Source: Inia geoffrensis (taxonomy: Eukaryota; Chordata; Mammalia; Artiodactyla; Iniidae). Taken from it: a DNA stretch of 64,000 nt. Position numbers and translations under genes: made by a program. Below, one piece after another: positions 22,511 to 34,823 of this stretch. The stretch covers positions 18,010,680 through 18,074,679 of the forward strand of contig CM070913.1 in NCBI GenBank assembly GCA_036417435.1. The letters run 5' to 3'. The notes under the pieces were generated by a model. That model did not search any database. It had not been told where the DNA came from and saw only the letters and a program-made list of their open reading frames with translations. Position 1 is the stretch's first letter. Every line of letters begins with the position of its first letter.

Positions 22511-23850
22511 ATTTTACCTTGATTGTTAGATGATCATTAGTTTACAGATCCTTTTAATTCAAATCCATACATCAAAGTTTATTACATTTTTCAGCTTCAG
22601 AAACCTGGCTCTCGCTGTCCTGAGTATGTTTACTAATTTACTCAACTTCCTGTATTTAACAAATCTCTGACCTCTCCTAGACACTGTCCTGCTTAGCTGC
22701 CATTGACCATTGCTGGATGGCCACCAGCTCAGCTGCTTTTTCATGGCCACCCACTCAGCTGCCCCAAATCCCTCTTGGAAGTGTCTCGCCTTAGCCATCT
22801 TTCTCCCTCAATTCTGACTGGTTATGTAGTCTATCAGAAGTTATACATTGCTCTCCTGAACCCCATAATATACCATCACCTGGTGCCTTGAGTAGTGGTA
22901 TAAATGCTATCCAAGGGGCCATAAATTCCACCATTCTTAGCAACTTAGCAACTAGTAACTGTGTAATAAATTTTTATTGTATATAAATTTCAGTTGCATG
23001 TATTGTTCAATATGTTTTACCTAACCATGAATAAAAGGATTTGAAAAATTCCAAGAACTTCTGTAATATTTTTATCTTTATTCTGATACACTGAGCAGAG
23101 TTAGCAACAATTTAAATTATTCTGATATGACCAGAAGAATTAATAAAACGGAAAATGAAAGATTTGGGGAGTGAAGGTAAGGAAGAATTTAAAACATTAA
23201 TACTTATGAATTTATTTGTTTGGAAATATGACCAAAATATGTGACTCTCAATTGTAAGTGGTATCATCAATTAAATGGTAAAATATTGGAGAACTGGGAA
23301 GAAATTGTATATACCCAAATTTGCATAATATACCTGTGCTATGAAAAGATACTACATGTATGTAATTCATCTTATAAGTGTGTCCCATAGATTAAAATAA
23401 AACTTTTTGACACTTCGGAATTGTTATTTGCTATCAAGTAAACTATCTTTGTTACAAAACTATATCTTATTCCAGTGGTCTATGTGTCATAAAGTTTGTA
23501 AGTCCCTGATTTTCCCCTTTATTTTAACTAGGAAATATAATCACAAATATAATGAGTCTGTGTTCTTTTCCACCAGTTTATTCTGCCTTTTACTGCTAAA
23601 TAACTTTGAGACTTGCATTTATTTAAAGACTTTTAAATTGTTTTTTAAGTCCTGTGTATATAATTATTTACAAAATACAAAACAGATTACATGTGCTAAC
23701 TTCACAAAGCCCTTGTAATATAGGTCAAACAATTATTATGTCCCTTTTGCATAATAAGCATTTCCATTTACATGTTATTTGGTGCATGTATGCATCTGTA
23801 TAAAAATATATAGATTATGTTCTCTTAGACAAGCTTCTTTTTTTCACCAA
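22511..23850. other. no confident feature
   Basis: 22540-22990 is more GC-rich and may continue the upstream old repeat or be an LTR-like remnant (ends 'gtgtaataaatttttattgt'), but I cannot place it. The rest is AT-rich. Confidence 0.35.
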
Positions 23851-23854
23851 AAAG

Positions 23855-24085
23855 AGAAAGGCAGTATGCCATAAAGGAAAGAGCACAGGGCATACATAGA
23901 TTCAGACTGAACTAGATTCAGTTTCTAGCTCTGACTCATATAGCTGTATGATCTATAGAAAGTTATTTAAAGTTTTTAGATAAAAAGGGGATAATAACAC
24001 AATTTGCTTAATTGTTATGAGGACTTGATATTTTATGTGTAGTGACAAAAGAATAACATAAATGCTCAATAGCCACTTCTCTTAT
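23855..24085 (+). repeat. MIR SINE
   Basis: Nearly full-length MIR word order: 'gccataaaggaaagagcaca', 'agattcagtttctagctctg', 'tagctgtatgatctatagaa', 'aaggggataataacacaatt', 'tgttatgaggacttgatatt' and 'aaatgctcaatagccac'. Confidence 0.75.
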
Positions 24086-25740
24086 AATTAAAACATCTTA
24101 TAACTAGTTGTAATCAGGGTTACAAAAACATGATTTTAGGTAAATAAAAGGTGAAAATGATTAAACAAGTGGAATTGAGAAGGTGAAATTAGTGCCCACT
24201 TTATCAGGATTCAGAAGATATTATTGACACTGAATTAATTCCGCAGAACAGCATCATCAGTAGTTAGAAATAGCAAAAATATTTGTTTATCACCTTCAAA
24301 TGGATGATTTAAATTAAAAAATTTGTTGTAATCTTAGGAAATAACTCTCATTAACATTCCATCATGTATTAGATTGTGAATGGGGAAAAATGTTATTCAC
24401 TTCAGGAAGAATGAAATAAGAAGATGTAAGAAATCAAACACTGAATTGGAAGTTATTTCTCGTAGTGTTTTGTCAATGCTGTCATTGAACTTTGTTCCAA
24501 ATAGCTTCTTTTAATGATTAGTGATAAACAGATTTTGGAGTTGTTATAGATAATGACAGAAACCAAGACAGTAAAATTACTAGTTACATTTTATGTAATG
24601 ACACATAAATTCCACATATATAAATAAACTAATTCCTAACTTATTATTATTCCAGAGGTAATTTATCTGGTAGGGTAAAATCTGCAGAGCACAAAAAGAG
24701 AAAACAAATTAAGTAAAATACACATCTGCACAACACAGATAGATGTAACAAAGTCCGTCAAAAAAAAAAAAGCCCTTTGCATTGTCATCAGGGGTATATT
24801 AATAAGCCTAGTTAATTTTCCTCCAAATTATAGTAATTAAATTTTCCTGCCTACGGGAGATTTACACCAAAGGTAACTAAGGGAGAATTCATAGAAGCAG
24901 ACGTATCGACTGCAGCACATATAGTAGATGACTGTTCACCACTGATGGAATGAAAAGAAAGTAACGAAAGTAGAATTGAGATCATTAAAATGCATATTAA
25001 GAAAGAACTCTGTGATGTATGATAATTTTATAAATTTAATAAGATGAGCACCGTTCTTGTTTTCAGATGTTCATTCTTGTTTTATTTGTTCATGTAATGC
25101 GGAAAAGCAGAGATGAGCAAACGTGCCATTTCCTAATACATCAAAACTACTTCTTGGCCAGCTTAGGTATTACTTATTTGCTGTTATTCTTTCCAGTGAA
25201 TTTCTAAGTAGCTGTATAGAAATAATTTTTAATTGAATGATTTCACCCACTTTGACTTTGCTTCCGAAATACTTTATCATTATTGATCGGTAAGGGAAAA
25301 TGACTATACGGTCTCTTGGGGCATCAGCGACTATAGCACAAAACTGACCACGAAAATAATGACACTCTCATTAAACGAAGATTAGTTTTTATGAGTTTAA
25401 TGGGGTAACCTCGATATATCTGGATTGGTTTCTTATGTGGAACACCTCCTTTTCTATGGCTCAGGTTAAATGAAGTCCTCTTACTATTTGCAGAACTCGG
25501 GCATATTGTTACAGAAAATAGGCAGGTTAGTCCACATAAACCTTGTTTTCTCAAAGTGCTTAGTTTTCTGACATTTTCTTCAACGTTTAAAATTTGAAAG
25601 TTTTTTAAAACTATAGGATGAAACAGAGGAAAATCAAATGTAAATGTTTATAAGGAAGATGTTAGGAATCCCCCTGAAGTAGACATTATGGTGGATTTGT
25701 ACTGTGTCACAAGAGTTACATTAAAACTCTTTTTTATAGT
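24086..25740. other. no recognised feature
   Basis: AT-rich; an A12 run at about 24759-24770. No exon-like frame and no named repeat. Confidence 0.45.
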
Positions 25741-25750
25741 ATTCCCTTTC

Positions 25751-26054
25751 TTTTTTTTTTAAATCTGGCTCCTTTATTTATTTATTTATTTATTTTTGGC
25801 TGTGTTGGGTCTTAGTTTCTGTGCGAAGTCTTTCTCTAGTGGCAAGCGGGGGCCACTCTTCATTGCGGCGTGCGGGCCTCTCGCTATCGCGGCCTCTTGT
25901 TGCGGAGCACAGGCTCCAGACGCGCAGGCTCAGTAGTTGTGGCTCATGGGCCTAGTTGCTCTGCGGCATGTGGGATCTTCCCAGACCAGGGCTCGAACCC
26001 GTCTCCCCTGCATTAGCAGGCAGATTCTCAACCACTGCGCCACCAGGGAAGCCC
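25751..26054 (-). mobile_element. CHR SINE, longer type
   Basis: Minus-strand head 'gggcttccctggtggcgcag', 'ctgctaatgcaggggagacg', B-box-like 'gggttcgagccctg', longer body and a tttatttatttattt tail on plus. Approximate flanking duplication: 'ttccctttcttttt' (25742) and 'tcccattctttta' (26055), imperfect. The exact tail boundary is uncertain. Confidence 0.88.
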
Positions 26055-26690
26055 TCCCATTCTTTTATGACTCTGGGTTCAGGTTGGCCACAAGGGGAAT
26101 TTGTGCAATAGCTGGAAGGCAGAAGAAAGAGAGCTCTGATGTGTATACTCCAAAGGCTGGCGTGGGGCAGGTGCTTCTGCTGTTCTTCATATCATTGCTG
26201 ATGCGATGGTTCAGCTCGTGGGTGTGGGGCAACAGCCGGACCCCAAGTTCTTCCAGCTGCCACCTGATTTCTCCTGTTAGATTGAAGGAGTCCTGGGTCA
26301 GGAGCATGTGCTTCTCTGTGGTGCATGGTGCTAGTTTATCCATCACCCACGATATCAGGATTGAAAGCAGCAAGAGATAGATGTGGGTTCCTAGTAGACT
26401 TCATGATTCCAGTCTTTCTCTGTGGGTTTCAGTTTTTCCCTGTGTTACCCCAGTTTGTAACCATCGTTCCTTCCTGGCTGCCAGCTCTGCTGACGTCAGG
26501 ACAAACACTAGATACAGAAACAACTAGTTCCCACCATCATGTAAAGTCTCATCTTTATAATGAATGGCTTACTCTATAAATTAATAGGGACTGTGCTTCT
26601 CTGACCAACACTGATACAGAACTAGAGATGTACCAGCAGAATATAAGCATGATGGTGGTAGAGAACTTGTTAGTATTTTTTCTGTTTGTT
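26055..26690. other. unassigned, moderately GC-rich stretch
   Basis: Less AT-rich than its surroundings, with overlapping frames on both strands (102 and 147 codons, the latter starting inside the SINE). No domain is recognised. It resembles old LTR or LINE sequence, but I cannot name it. Confidence 0.35.
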
Positions 26691-26693
26691 TCC

Positions 26694-26760
26694 TCAGTAA
26701 CTAGAACACTGTCTGGCATATAGTAGATGCTCAATAAATATTGTGGAGTGACTGATGAAC
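26694..26760 (+). repeat. MIR or L2 3'-tail fragment
   Basis: 'gaacactgtctggcatatag' and 'tagatgctcaataaatattg' are the common sense-strand tail shared by MIR and L2. Confidence 0.55.
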
Positions 26761-26904
26761 TCAGTGGCTAGGACTGGGAAAAGAAAAGAGAAGGAATATG
26801 GGAATACCAGGAAGGACAGAACTGGATGTGTTAAGGACCGAATTGGTACATTGCTCTTGCTATAGGACAAAGTAATACTAATGCTCTCCACTTCCATTAT
26901 TAGC

Positions 26905-27395
26905 TACTAGTCACATATGGCTATCGAGAACATGAGCTCACATTCAATTCACAATGTGAATTAAAATGTTAAGTAAGCATAAAATACACACAAGAGTTCA
27001 AAACTTAGTTTAAACAAACACTTAGTTTTGAACTTAGTTAAACAAAAGCAAAAAAAAATTATATATATATATAGCTAAAATTAATTTCTCCATGTTCTTT
27101 TTTACTTTTTTATGTGGCTACTAGAAAATTTAAATTAAAAATTTTTTTTTTCCCTGCGGTACGCGGGCCTGTCACTGCTGTGGCCCCTCCCGCCATGGAG
27201 CACAGGCTCTGGACGCCCAGGCTCAGCGGCCACGGCACACGGGCCCAGCCGCTCCGCGGCATGCAGGATCCTCCCGGACCGGGGCACGAACCCGTGTCCC
27301 CTGCATCGGCAGGCGGACTCTCAACCACTGCGCCACCAGGGAAGCCCCTAAATTAAATATTGGCTGACATTATATGCTATCGGACAGTACCTGTC
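26905..27395 (+). repeat. hAT-like DNA transposon, split by a CHR SINE
   Basis: Left part: 'gctactagtcacatatggct', 'atcgagaacatgagctcaca'. Right part, before the SINE: 'tttatgtggctactagaaaa'; after it: 'tattggctgacattatatgc' and 'tatcggacagtacctgtc'. These are the words of a widespread mammalian hAT-type MITE containing 'actagccacatgtggctatt'. A short inverted repeat (gttcaaaact 26996, agttttgaac 27024) lies inside. A shorter copy of the same family is at 41725. Confidence 0.6.
27142..27347 (-). mobile_element. CHR SINE (GC-rich type)
   Basis: Minus-strand head 'gggcttccctggtggcgcag' and full GC-rich body with a short A tail. Flanks 'taaattaaaaat' (27131) and 'taaattaaatat' (27349) are the likely target duplication. 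Inserted into the DNA transposon described at 26905-27395. Confidence 0.93.
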
Positions 27396-28960
27396 AGTGT
27401 TTCTTTTGTAGAGATTTTTAAAATCATTGCAAATCATAGCAGCCTCATTTTATTGACAAGTAAAACGATGTCTTACAAACATGTTCTAATTTAATCTTCG
27501 CAAGTTTTTTGATTTAGATACTGTTTACTGATGAGGAATTTGATCTATAATGGTTGAGGCACATTGGAAGGTACATATATTGTAACAGAAATACTCTTTA
27601 AAGTCGGGAGCCATGTCTTCTAACACCTTTTGTTGCTGATTTTGCCAGTGAAAGTAGTATCCCTTCTGTATAAAACCACAAAGTAGACTTCCATGAGAAT
27701 TAAGAAACTTTACATGTTTGTAGCCTGTGAGTAAAAATACCACTTTCAAACTCTCTTTTTGGCTACAGTGATCTACTTCAGTGTATCTGTAGGAGCTGTC
27801 TTAAAATATCAAATTTTCACTGCTTCCTAAAATCACAAAAAAATTATAGGAAAATTGGCCTTTGATTGCATCCTAAGGGACATGCATATACATTCATTTT
27901 ATAACCTACATTCTGTAATTTCAAAATATACACACATTGTCCTGACAACTCTATGGATGACTTGATGAGAATTATGTTTTGAATATAAGTTGATCATATG
28001 GGCAAGAGTCCAATGAAAATTTTTAAAATTCTACTTTGTGTGTTTGTCAAAAACTGTCTAAGGGTGATCAATAATTTCTCCTAGATACAACTACAACTTC
28101 TTCTGTATATTTAGGGTTATGATTTTTCTTAGATCTTGTTTGATTCTACAAGAAAGGTGAATATTTTCAATAAGTTTTTTGAGAAAAATTCATAGATGTT
28201 TGTACTACATTTGGAAGCTCATTCCCCAGATCTAAATATGTCATGCTCTCTGAAGTAGGTATTGCCATAGAGATTTTTTTTATCTAATCCTCCCATGAAA
28301 TACACAAATACATGAACTTAAATATGGATTCTTTTTGAAATAACATTTTAATGTAAATGTTGGTTGCTAAACTACAGGTTAAATGTACGTAAAATTAGAC
28401 TCCTCTCAGATGTTTAGATCATTTGACAAGGTTATTCGAAAAAGTAGAATTTCCTAAGTAAATGCAGGTTTGGAAAATATTTTACCCAAATAATACATAA
28501 ATTATTTTATGTACATCACTACAATGTTGGGATGGAAATGAGTACCTTAATTGTATGGCCTTTGCAAGTAAGGTTGTGCTTAGTCTGTTATTTTAGAGAA
28601 TATTTATTAGCAGTTGGTTTATGTTCCAATATCTGATAGTATAAAAAAAAGATTTGGGAAAAAAAAGTACTACAAAGTAAACAAATGAATTTCTTTTCCT
28701 AACTTATCTGAAATTAGTCTGAATTTGAACATACTTTTTAAAATCACATAATCTGATAATTCTGATAATCTCACTCTCCTGACTCCTTCAATTCTTCTCC
28801 TTTAGATAAATCCCCAGATAAAATCCTGTACATGAGTCCTTGTATAGGGTTGTATTGGTTCTCCAATAGGAGAACAAATAGCAGAACTACAAATTTCAGA
28901 AGTTTTCCCACGTTGTAAAAAAAAAAATATTGAAATAAGATACATTCCAGAGGATATCTT
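27396..28960. other. no recognised feature
   Basis: AT-rich; no exon-like frame and no named repeat. Confidence 0.45.
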
Positions 28961-28971
28961 GGGAGATTGGG

Positions 28972-29050
28972 ATTGACATATATACACTAATATGTATAAA
29001 ATAGATAACTAATAAGAACCTGCTGTATAAATAAATAGAAAAAAAGAAGG
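28972..29050 (+). mobile_element. 57-nt L1-3'UTR-derived mini-insertion with A-rich tail (copy B)
   Basis: 57 bases from attgacatatatacacta to acctgctgtat, followed by an A-rich tail (aaataaatag, aaaaaaagaa). It is 54 of 57 identical to the unit at 46778-46834 and shares both its first and last base. It parallels the L1 3'UTR stretch near 53651-53705 of this window, which continues past this point into 'agcacaggg', so the copy stops inside the 3'UTR. A weak flanking duplication agattggg is seen at 28964 and 29058. Confidence 0.7.
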
Positions 29051-30962
29051 TATCATAAGATTGGGGGTAGTTATCTTAATGTTGAAAAAATCTGAGCATT
29101 TTCAGACCAAAAAAAAAAAAGATTTACAATTTCTTATTTAAAAAATCTTGTGGATTAACTATTCCTAAGTGTATCACTTATGTAAATTAATGTGTCTAAA
29201 ATATTATGTTGCGTTTCCATCAGAATTTAGTTTTTAATCCTTAGTTGTGTGAAGAAAAAAATGTATTTATCAAAAGTAAACATTAATGCATTCTATTCAA
29301 ATATTGATAAATTCTGAAGGTTATGACCAAATTAATGAGGTTTTAGTGGTATTTTATGTTTACTCATGTTCAAGTAATCTTTTCCACGTCTGTTAATATT
29401 AGAATTACTGATCTCAGACTGCTACCTACCAGAAGACTCAGACCTATTTGATTCCTTTTTATGTCACCAAAAACATCACTCTCTGCATACAGGAACATAA
29501 CTAATGCAAATCAAAATCAATAACAATAAGTATCATTTAAATGAGAATTGTGAAATAGCAAAAACTCATAAATGCTAGATTATGGTTTCTTTTATTCAAG
29601 GAGTAGTTAGGATATCCATATTTTGGTAAGGAAAATGTCTTGGTACTTCTTTTAAAACAGAACTGGAATCTGTGTGATAACCATGAGTACCAGATTTTGT
29701 ACCACGGGCTTTGTGCCATGGAGACAGTCCCCTAAACCCAATATATAAGACTTTTACCCAACCAATCTTGCACTGATGATATGTCCATTTTAGTTGTTTA
29801 AAAATAAGAGAATTTTTAAATTTTGTAATATTTAGATGATAGAATTTATTTTCCAAAATACCATTTCATCAGATTATTCATCCAAAGGGAATTTGTGCTT
29901 CATTGCTAATACTTTTAAATACCTGCTAGTTCTGAGTTTATACTGATGCCATTTGAGAGGGTGAAGGCTGTTTTTAAGAGAATGTACTCGATGTAGAGTA
30001 TTTACAAATTAAATCGTAAAAGTAGGTTGCTTCAGCTCAGAACGCAGATCAAATTAACTTGCAAATTGGCTTCAGCCTCTAGTCCAGAAAAGCATTCTGA
30101 GGATAATCTTTCCTCTCTATTTCCAGTTCTGGATCCATTAGGACAATTTTCCCTTCCAAAATCAAGATCTGTCTAAATGTATTCTTGTCCTTTATTGACT
30201 TTCCTCCTGGTTCCCTAACCTTTTCAGCTGTTTATAACTGTTGTATTTTAGATTAGGTGCTTCATCCAGGGTAGGGAGCAGTATCTATTAAGCATTTCAT
30301 TAATTGAAGAAACTCTTGCTCTCAGAAGGCAAAGAATAACTTGACAGTTCTTATGTAGTGAAACTATATGCTGAAAATCATTCATGAATTGTGTGATAGT
30401 ATATCCAAATGAGACATTATACATTTACTCTCATAGAGTACATTAGTAAATTTGGAAGAAAACCAAACTGGAAATGTTTTGTCAAATATCCTAACAATAT
30501 CTCGTTATCTTTGATACAGGGTTTTATCTGGTTATCTGGTTATTTCTCATTTCAAATTTCAAATTTCTTTTCGCAGAGTAAGGTGTACAAAATACAATGC
30601 AAATAACACGAAAATGCTCACAGTTGAGAAAATGTGCTTCATGACTAATAAATTATATACCTAGTTCCAAAATAACTACTAATATCATTGGCTATGACTA
30701 AATTAGGGAATATAAGTGATAATGACACCAATATAAAAGATTTTATTTTCTATGATTTGTATATATTTAAAATGCATTATCTTCTAATTGCCATAAATAA
30801 TAGTTCTAATGCAAATTGGAAAAGTGGTAAAAAATAATAGATTTCTTTGCTTGACTCTTCAAATAAAAACCTGTGTCCAAATGAATTCTAAGTATCATTT
30901 GTTAGCATTTTTTCTGCAAATTTCCCTTAAACGTTGATTACTAACTTATTTTTCTGAAGTGA
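29051..30962. other. no recognised feature
   Basis: AT-rich. No coding or repeat signal that I can support. Confidence 0.45.
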
Positions 30963-31051
30963 TTTCAAGCTTTCAACTAATAAAATTACTTTTTATTAAA
31001 ATTAAAATTACATTCTATTAAAATTGCATTTGATTAGTTGAAAGCTTGAAA
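30963..31051. repeat. perfect 19-bp-arm inverted repeat (palindrome)
   Basis: tttcaagctttcaactaat (30963-30981) and attagttgaaagcttgaaa (31033-31051) are exact reverse complements, separated by 51 bases of AT-rich sequence (three ttctattaaaat/attaaaatt-like units). It could be a degenerate MITE with terminal inverted repeats, or a local palindrome able to extrude a cruciform. Confidence 0.9.
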
Positions 31052-31570
31052 CCATTGAAGAAAAATAAAAAGAATGAGGGAATGAAATGGTTCCAAAAAT
31101 CAGGAAGCTATTGTGTCAACTTGCCATATTTCTGTATTATTGTTTATTATAGATCACTGAATCAGCATGCAAAAAAAAAAATGGAGAAGTAAGCATGTAT
31201 GTCTATGTGACGCACAGTTGGTATTACCCAATTGAATGAAAGTCTATACAGAACTGTGCATTAAAGGATTAACCTTGCCCAAAGCAAAGTTTGGCCCTTT
31301 GCCCCAAGCTCCTGGGAAGTGACCTGTAAATTCTTGGGATGTCCTAAGTGAGAGAAGTGTTTTTGTTTTTACCTGGGGACTGTAGGCTACACCAGATTGT
31401 CTATGCTAACAATGTGATTTATGGCAGGAACTTTGGGCCACATGGTTTTACCTCAGCTTCTGAAGGGGCTGGAACTAAGGTCAATCCCATGGGCAGTCAG
31501 CCATATCTGTGTGACCAACCTCCAGAAAAATCTCTGGAAAATAAAAATCAGATAAGCTTCCCTGGTTAGC
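31052..31570. other. no recognised feature
   Basis: An A11 run at about 31170. 31260-31560 is somewhat more GC-rich with a 73-codon frame that has no recognised domain. Confidence 0.35.
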
Positions 31571-31574
31571 AGAC

Positions 31575-32410
31575 CCCAACATATATGGTCATCTGATCTT
31601 TGACAAATATGACATGGCAGAGAAATAAGGAAATGTTACTACTTTCAGTATATGTTGTAGGATTCTTGACATCTCCCTCACATTGTATATATAAATCAAT
31701 TTTAAGTGGGTTGCAGATTAAATGAGAAAGATAAAGCAATAAAGCCTTTAGAATAAGCAGGGGAAAATTGTCATTCACTTGATAGGCAAATATTTTTTTA
31801 ATAAATGTATTTATTTTATTCATTTTTGGCTGCATTGGGTCTTTGTTGCTGTGCGTGGGCTTTCTCTAGTTGTGGCGAGCGGACGCTGCTCTTCGTTGTA
31901 GTGTGCGGGCTTCTCATTGCGGTGGCTTCTCTTGTTGCAGAGCACGGGCTCTAGGAATGCAGGCTTCAGTAGCTGTGGCGTACAGGCTCAGCAGTTGTGG
32001 CTCACAGGCTCTAGAGCACAGGCTCAGTAGTTGTGACGCACGGGCTTAGTTGCTCCACAGCAGGTGGGATCTTCCCAGACCAGGGCTCGAACCCGTGTCC
32101 CCTGCATTGGCAGGTGGATTCTTAACCACTGCACCACCAGGGAAGCCTGGCAGATATTTCTTAAATAGAAAACAAACACAAAGAAAAACATTAATAAATT
32201 TGACTACTTAAAAATAAAGCATCTGTTTATCAAAAGACAGCATTTAGGAGTGAAAGGCAAGCCACAGGTAAGACAAAGATATCTGTAATACATATATTTA
32301 ACAAAGCACAGATATGCAGAATTTATAAAGAGCTATCAATAAAAGAAAAGCAGAAAATCCAATAAGAAAATGGCAAAACACTTGAAGCAGCACTTCTAAA
32401 GAAAGACCCT
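31575..32410 (+). repeat. L1 ORF2 3'-region fragment, split by a CHR SINE
   Basis: Left part 'catatatggtcatctgatct' and 'ttgacaaatatgacatggca'; right part 'gactacttaaaaataaagca', 'tctgtttatcaaaagacagc', 'aaggcaagccacaggtaaga' and 'gcagaatttataaagagcta'. These parallel the distal ORF2 of the L1 at 46.8-53.9 kb (about 52440-52960), but diverged as in an older L1M. The SINE at 31798-32148 interrupts it. No intact frame. Confidence 0.7.
31798..32148 (-). mobile_element. CHR SINE, longer type
   Basis: Minus-strand head 'aggcttccctggtggtgcag', B-box-like 'gggttcgagccctg', the longer CHR body and an attcattttatttattt-style tail on the plus strand. Target duplication: ggcaaatattttt (31785) and ggcagatatttctt (32149), near-identical. 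Inserted in an L1 fragment. Confidence 0.92.
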
Positions 32411-32435
32411 AATGGCCAGTGAAACAAAAGGTGCT

Positions 32436-32500
32436 TGTTATGGAGCAAAATGTGTCCCTCTCAAAATTTGTATGTTGAAACTCTAATAGTCTAAGTGCCT
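32436..32500 (+). repeat. MaLR-like LTR 5'-end fragment
   Basis: 'tgttatggagcaaaatgtgt', 'ccctctcaaaatttgtatgt' and 'tgaaactctaatagtc' are the first ~65 bases of an MLT1-like LTR (compare 11963). It then breaks off into the L2 piece. Confidence 0.55.
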
Positions 32501-32504
32501 TCCC

Positions 32505-32785
32505 TCATGTAGATTATATTCTGGGAGAGAAACTTAGTAATGAACCAGTAGGCAAATATATAAATAACATGATTTCACAGAGTGAAAAGACTATGAAGAA
32601 AAACAACTTTTAAGTAAGGTAATGGAATATGGCATGTAAAGAGTAGTAATTGCATGTGGTAGTGAAGGATGGTACTTTCTGGTAAATCCTTAGAGATGAA
32701 AAAGATCTAGTGAAAAGAAGCTATTCAAAGTAAAACAGCAAGCACACGAGACAGAAGCAATAGTTTGCTGAGGCCTCAAAGAATC
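32505..32785 (-). repeat. L2 LINE fragment
   Basis: Antisense L2 words: 'attatattctgggagagaaa', 'agactatgaagaaaaacaac', 'aaacagcaagcacacgagac' and 'tttgctgaggcctcaaag'. Confidence 0.6.
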
Positions 32786-33899
32786 CTAAAGGACCTAATT
32801 CCAAAAAGTGGCACATCCTTTACAGGAGATATAAAACCCACAGCTGAGCTTATCGTTGGCAAAAGAGCAGACAGAAGAGGAATCCATCCCAGATTATGAT
32901 AAGGTAAAAACAGACGAACTTTTACCATTAACATGTGGGCTAAGTCATATTGGAATGGCAAGGATGCCCACCACAGAGCACGTCTGCACTCAAACACCAA
33001 CATTTTCCCACACAGCTTCACCAACTACTTGGGAGTAGTGTGTCAGCAGCTGGGACACAGAAGGAGAGCTCAGAAAGAGTCTCCCTAGGGCACCTGTGTC
33101 CCCCTCCCCATTGCAGAGCAATCACCTTTAGGAAGTGGTGGGAGGGCAGGCGATCAGGTAGACATCTATCAAAGATGCTCTGGGTTTTTTGCTATGAAAA
33201 TAGTGAGGAAGGGATGTTTAGAAAACATCCACCCAAGCCCTCCATCAACTGCCAAAAGCTGAGACTTGAACATTGTAGACCAAGGGGGTCACCTAAAGGA
33301 ATCAGGTTTTTAATCACCAAGGGCTGGAGGCAGGGTGAGAGAACTGTGAGAAATCCCAGATACCACCCAGCATTTCAGAAACCGAAGGCTGGAGGCACAG
33401 AAGTAGAACTGAGAGAAATGCGGAGACATTCGGAGCCACTGCAGAGTGCAGGGAGGCTGCCTTCTGAAGGAAGAGACAGCAGGACTGCGGAGATCTCTTG
33501 TAGGCACAGAAGTCAAGGAGCAGGGTGGAGAGCAAAGGGGACAGACACTCCAGTGACCCAGAAACCTAGCAGCCAGGCTGTGAAGTAGGAAGAGATCTCT
33601 CAGGTGGCTCAGCTGTGAAGCATAGGCAAGATTGCTGTGCCACCAGTTCTTAGCCTCATGCCCTGCAGATAGGAACGTCTCCATCCAACTCTCAAAATAT
33701 TTGAAATCAGTGGTGAACTGACTCAAATTAAATAAGCAACAAAGCTCAGACCCAGGTAAACTATAGATCAGATGGATGTGCAGAAAATAAGTATCATTTG
33801 ATTTATTGTCTACATTTTTATATGAAAATGCTAGCATGTAATCACAAATTACAAAATATACATGAACAAAAATAGAAAATATGACATAATGACAAGATA
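32786..33899 (+). other. unassigned stretch, possibly the 5' region of an old L1/HAL1
   Basis: GC content is higher than its surroundings. A 212-codon plus frame (32950-33588) and a 175-codon minus frame overlap, with no domain in either. The plus frame is rich in R, S, K and P, with no signal peptide, membrane segment or motif. Since recognisable L1/HAL1 ORF1 sequence begins just downstream on the same strand, I infer this is its 5' leader rather than a gene. Confidence 0.35.
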
Positions 33900-33957
33900 A
33901 GGAATACTCTATAGAAACAGACCTGGAGATGGCTCAGTTGTTGAAATTATGACAGTG

Positions 33958-34171
33958 TTTTTTTTTTTTTTTTTTTTCTGGGGTACACAGTCCTCTCACT
34001 GTTGTGGCCTCTCCCGTTGCGGAGCACAGGCTCTGGATGCGCCGGCTCAGCGGCCATGGCTCACGGGCCCAGCCGCTCCGTGGCATGTGGGATCTTCCCG
34101 GACCGGGGCACGAACCTGTGTCCTCTGCATCGGCAGGCAGACTTTCAACCGCTGCGCCACCAGGGAAGCCC
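33958..34171 (-). mobile_element. CHR SINE (GC-rich type)
   Basis: Minus-strand head 'gggcttccctggtggcgcag', GC-rich body, and poly-A as T19 on the plus strand. Target duplication tatgacagtgttttt (33948) and tgtgacagtgatttt (34172), two mismatches. Confidence 0.94.
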
Positions 34172-34644
34172 TGTGACAGTGATTTTAAACAACTATGAAA
34201 AAAAAAATGCTGAAGGATCTATTGGACAAAGTAGATAACATTCATGAAGAGATGGTAATTCCAGAAGTGTGACAACTCTAGAAAAGAACCATGTAGAATT
34301 GCTAAAAATTTATCTGGTAGATTAAATAGGAGACTGTTTAGAATCAGTGTACTTGAAGATGGGCCAATCCAAACTAAAATACAAAGTGATACAAAGTGTT
34401 TAAAAACATAGAAAAAAAGCATCTGATATCTGTTGTCAGTACTTTCAGTCTAACATTCTTATCGCTGGATTCCCAGAAGATAAAGGGAGAAAATAAGGTG
34501 CACAGAAAACAATATATGTTTGAAAAAGAAAATGGTTGAGGACTTTCTGAAATAGAGAAAACATTGATCCACAGATGCAAAAATCTCAGCAAATTTTAAT
34601 CAGAATTCAAAATAAAACAAAAAGAAAAAACAAAACACCTGGAC

Positions 34645-34823
34645 ATAGTCAGCCATCGGGATTCAATCTGCGGTTGGTTGAATCCATGGATGTGGAATCC
34701 ACAATACAGAGAGCTCTCTCTGCTACACAATTTGAGATTAGGCACTTGAGCATCTACGGATTCTCGTATCCACCAGGGGCTCTGGAACTAATCCCCCCCG
34801 CAGATACCCAGAGACAACTGTAT
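34645..34823 (+). repeat. Tigger/MER2-type MITE
   Basis: 'agtcagccatcgggattcaa', 'ggttggttgaatccatggat', 'aggcacttgagcatctacgg', 'ctcgtatccaccaggggctc', 'tggaactaatccccc' and the end 'cagagacaactgta' are Tigger MITE words. The terminal repeats are degenerate. It sits inside the L1/HAL1-like remnant. Confidence 0.7.

Noticed and set aside
32950..33588. 212-codon plus-strand frame
   Set aside because: No domain, an opposed 175-codon frame over the same bases, and recognisable L1/HAL1-like sequence just downstream. More likely repeat leader than gene.
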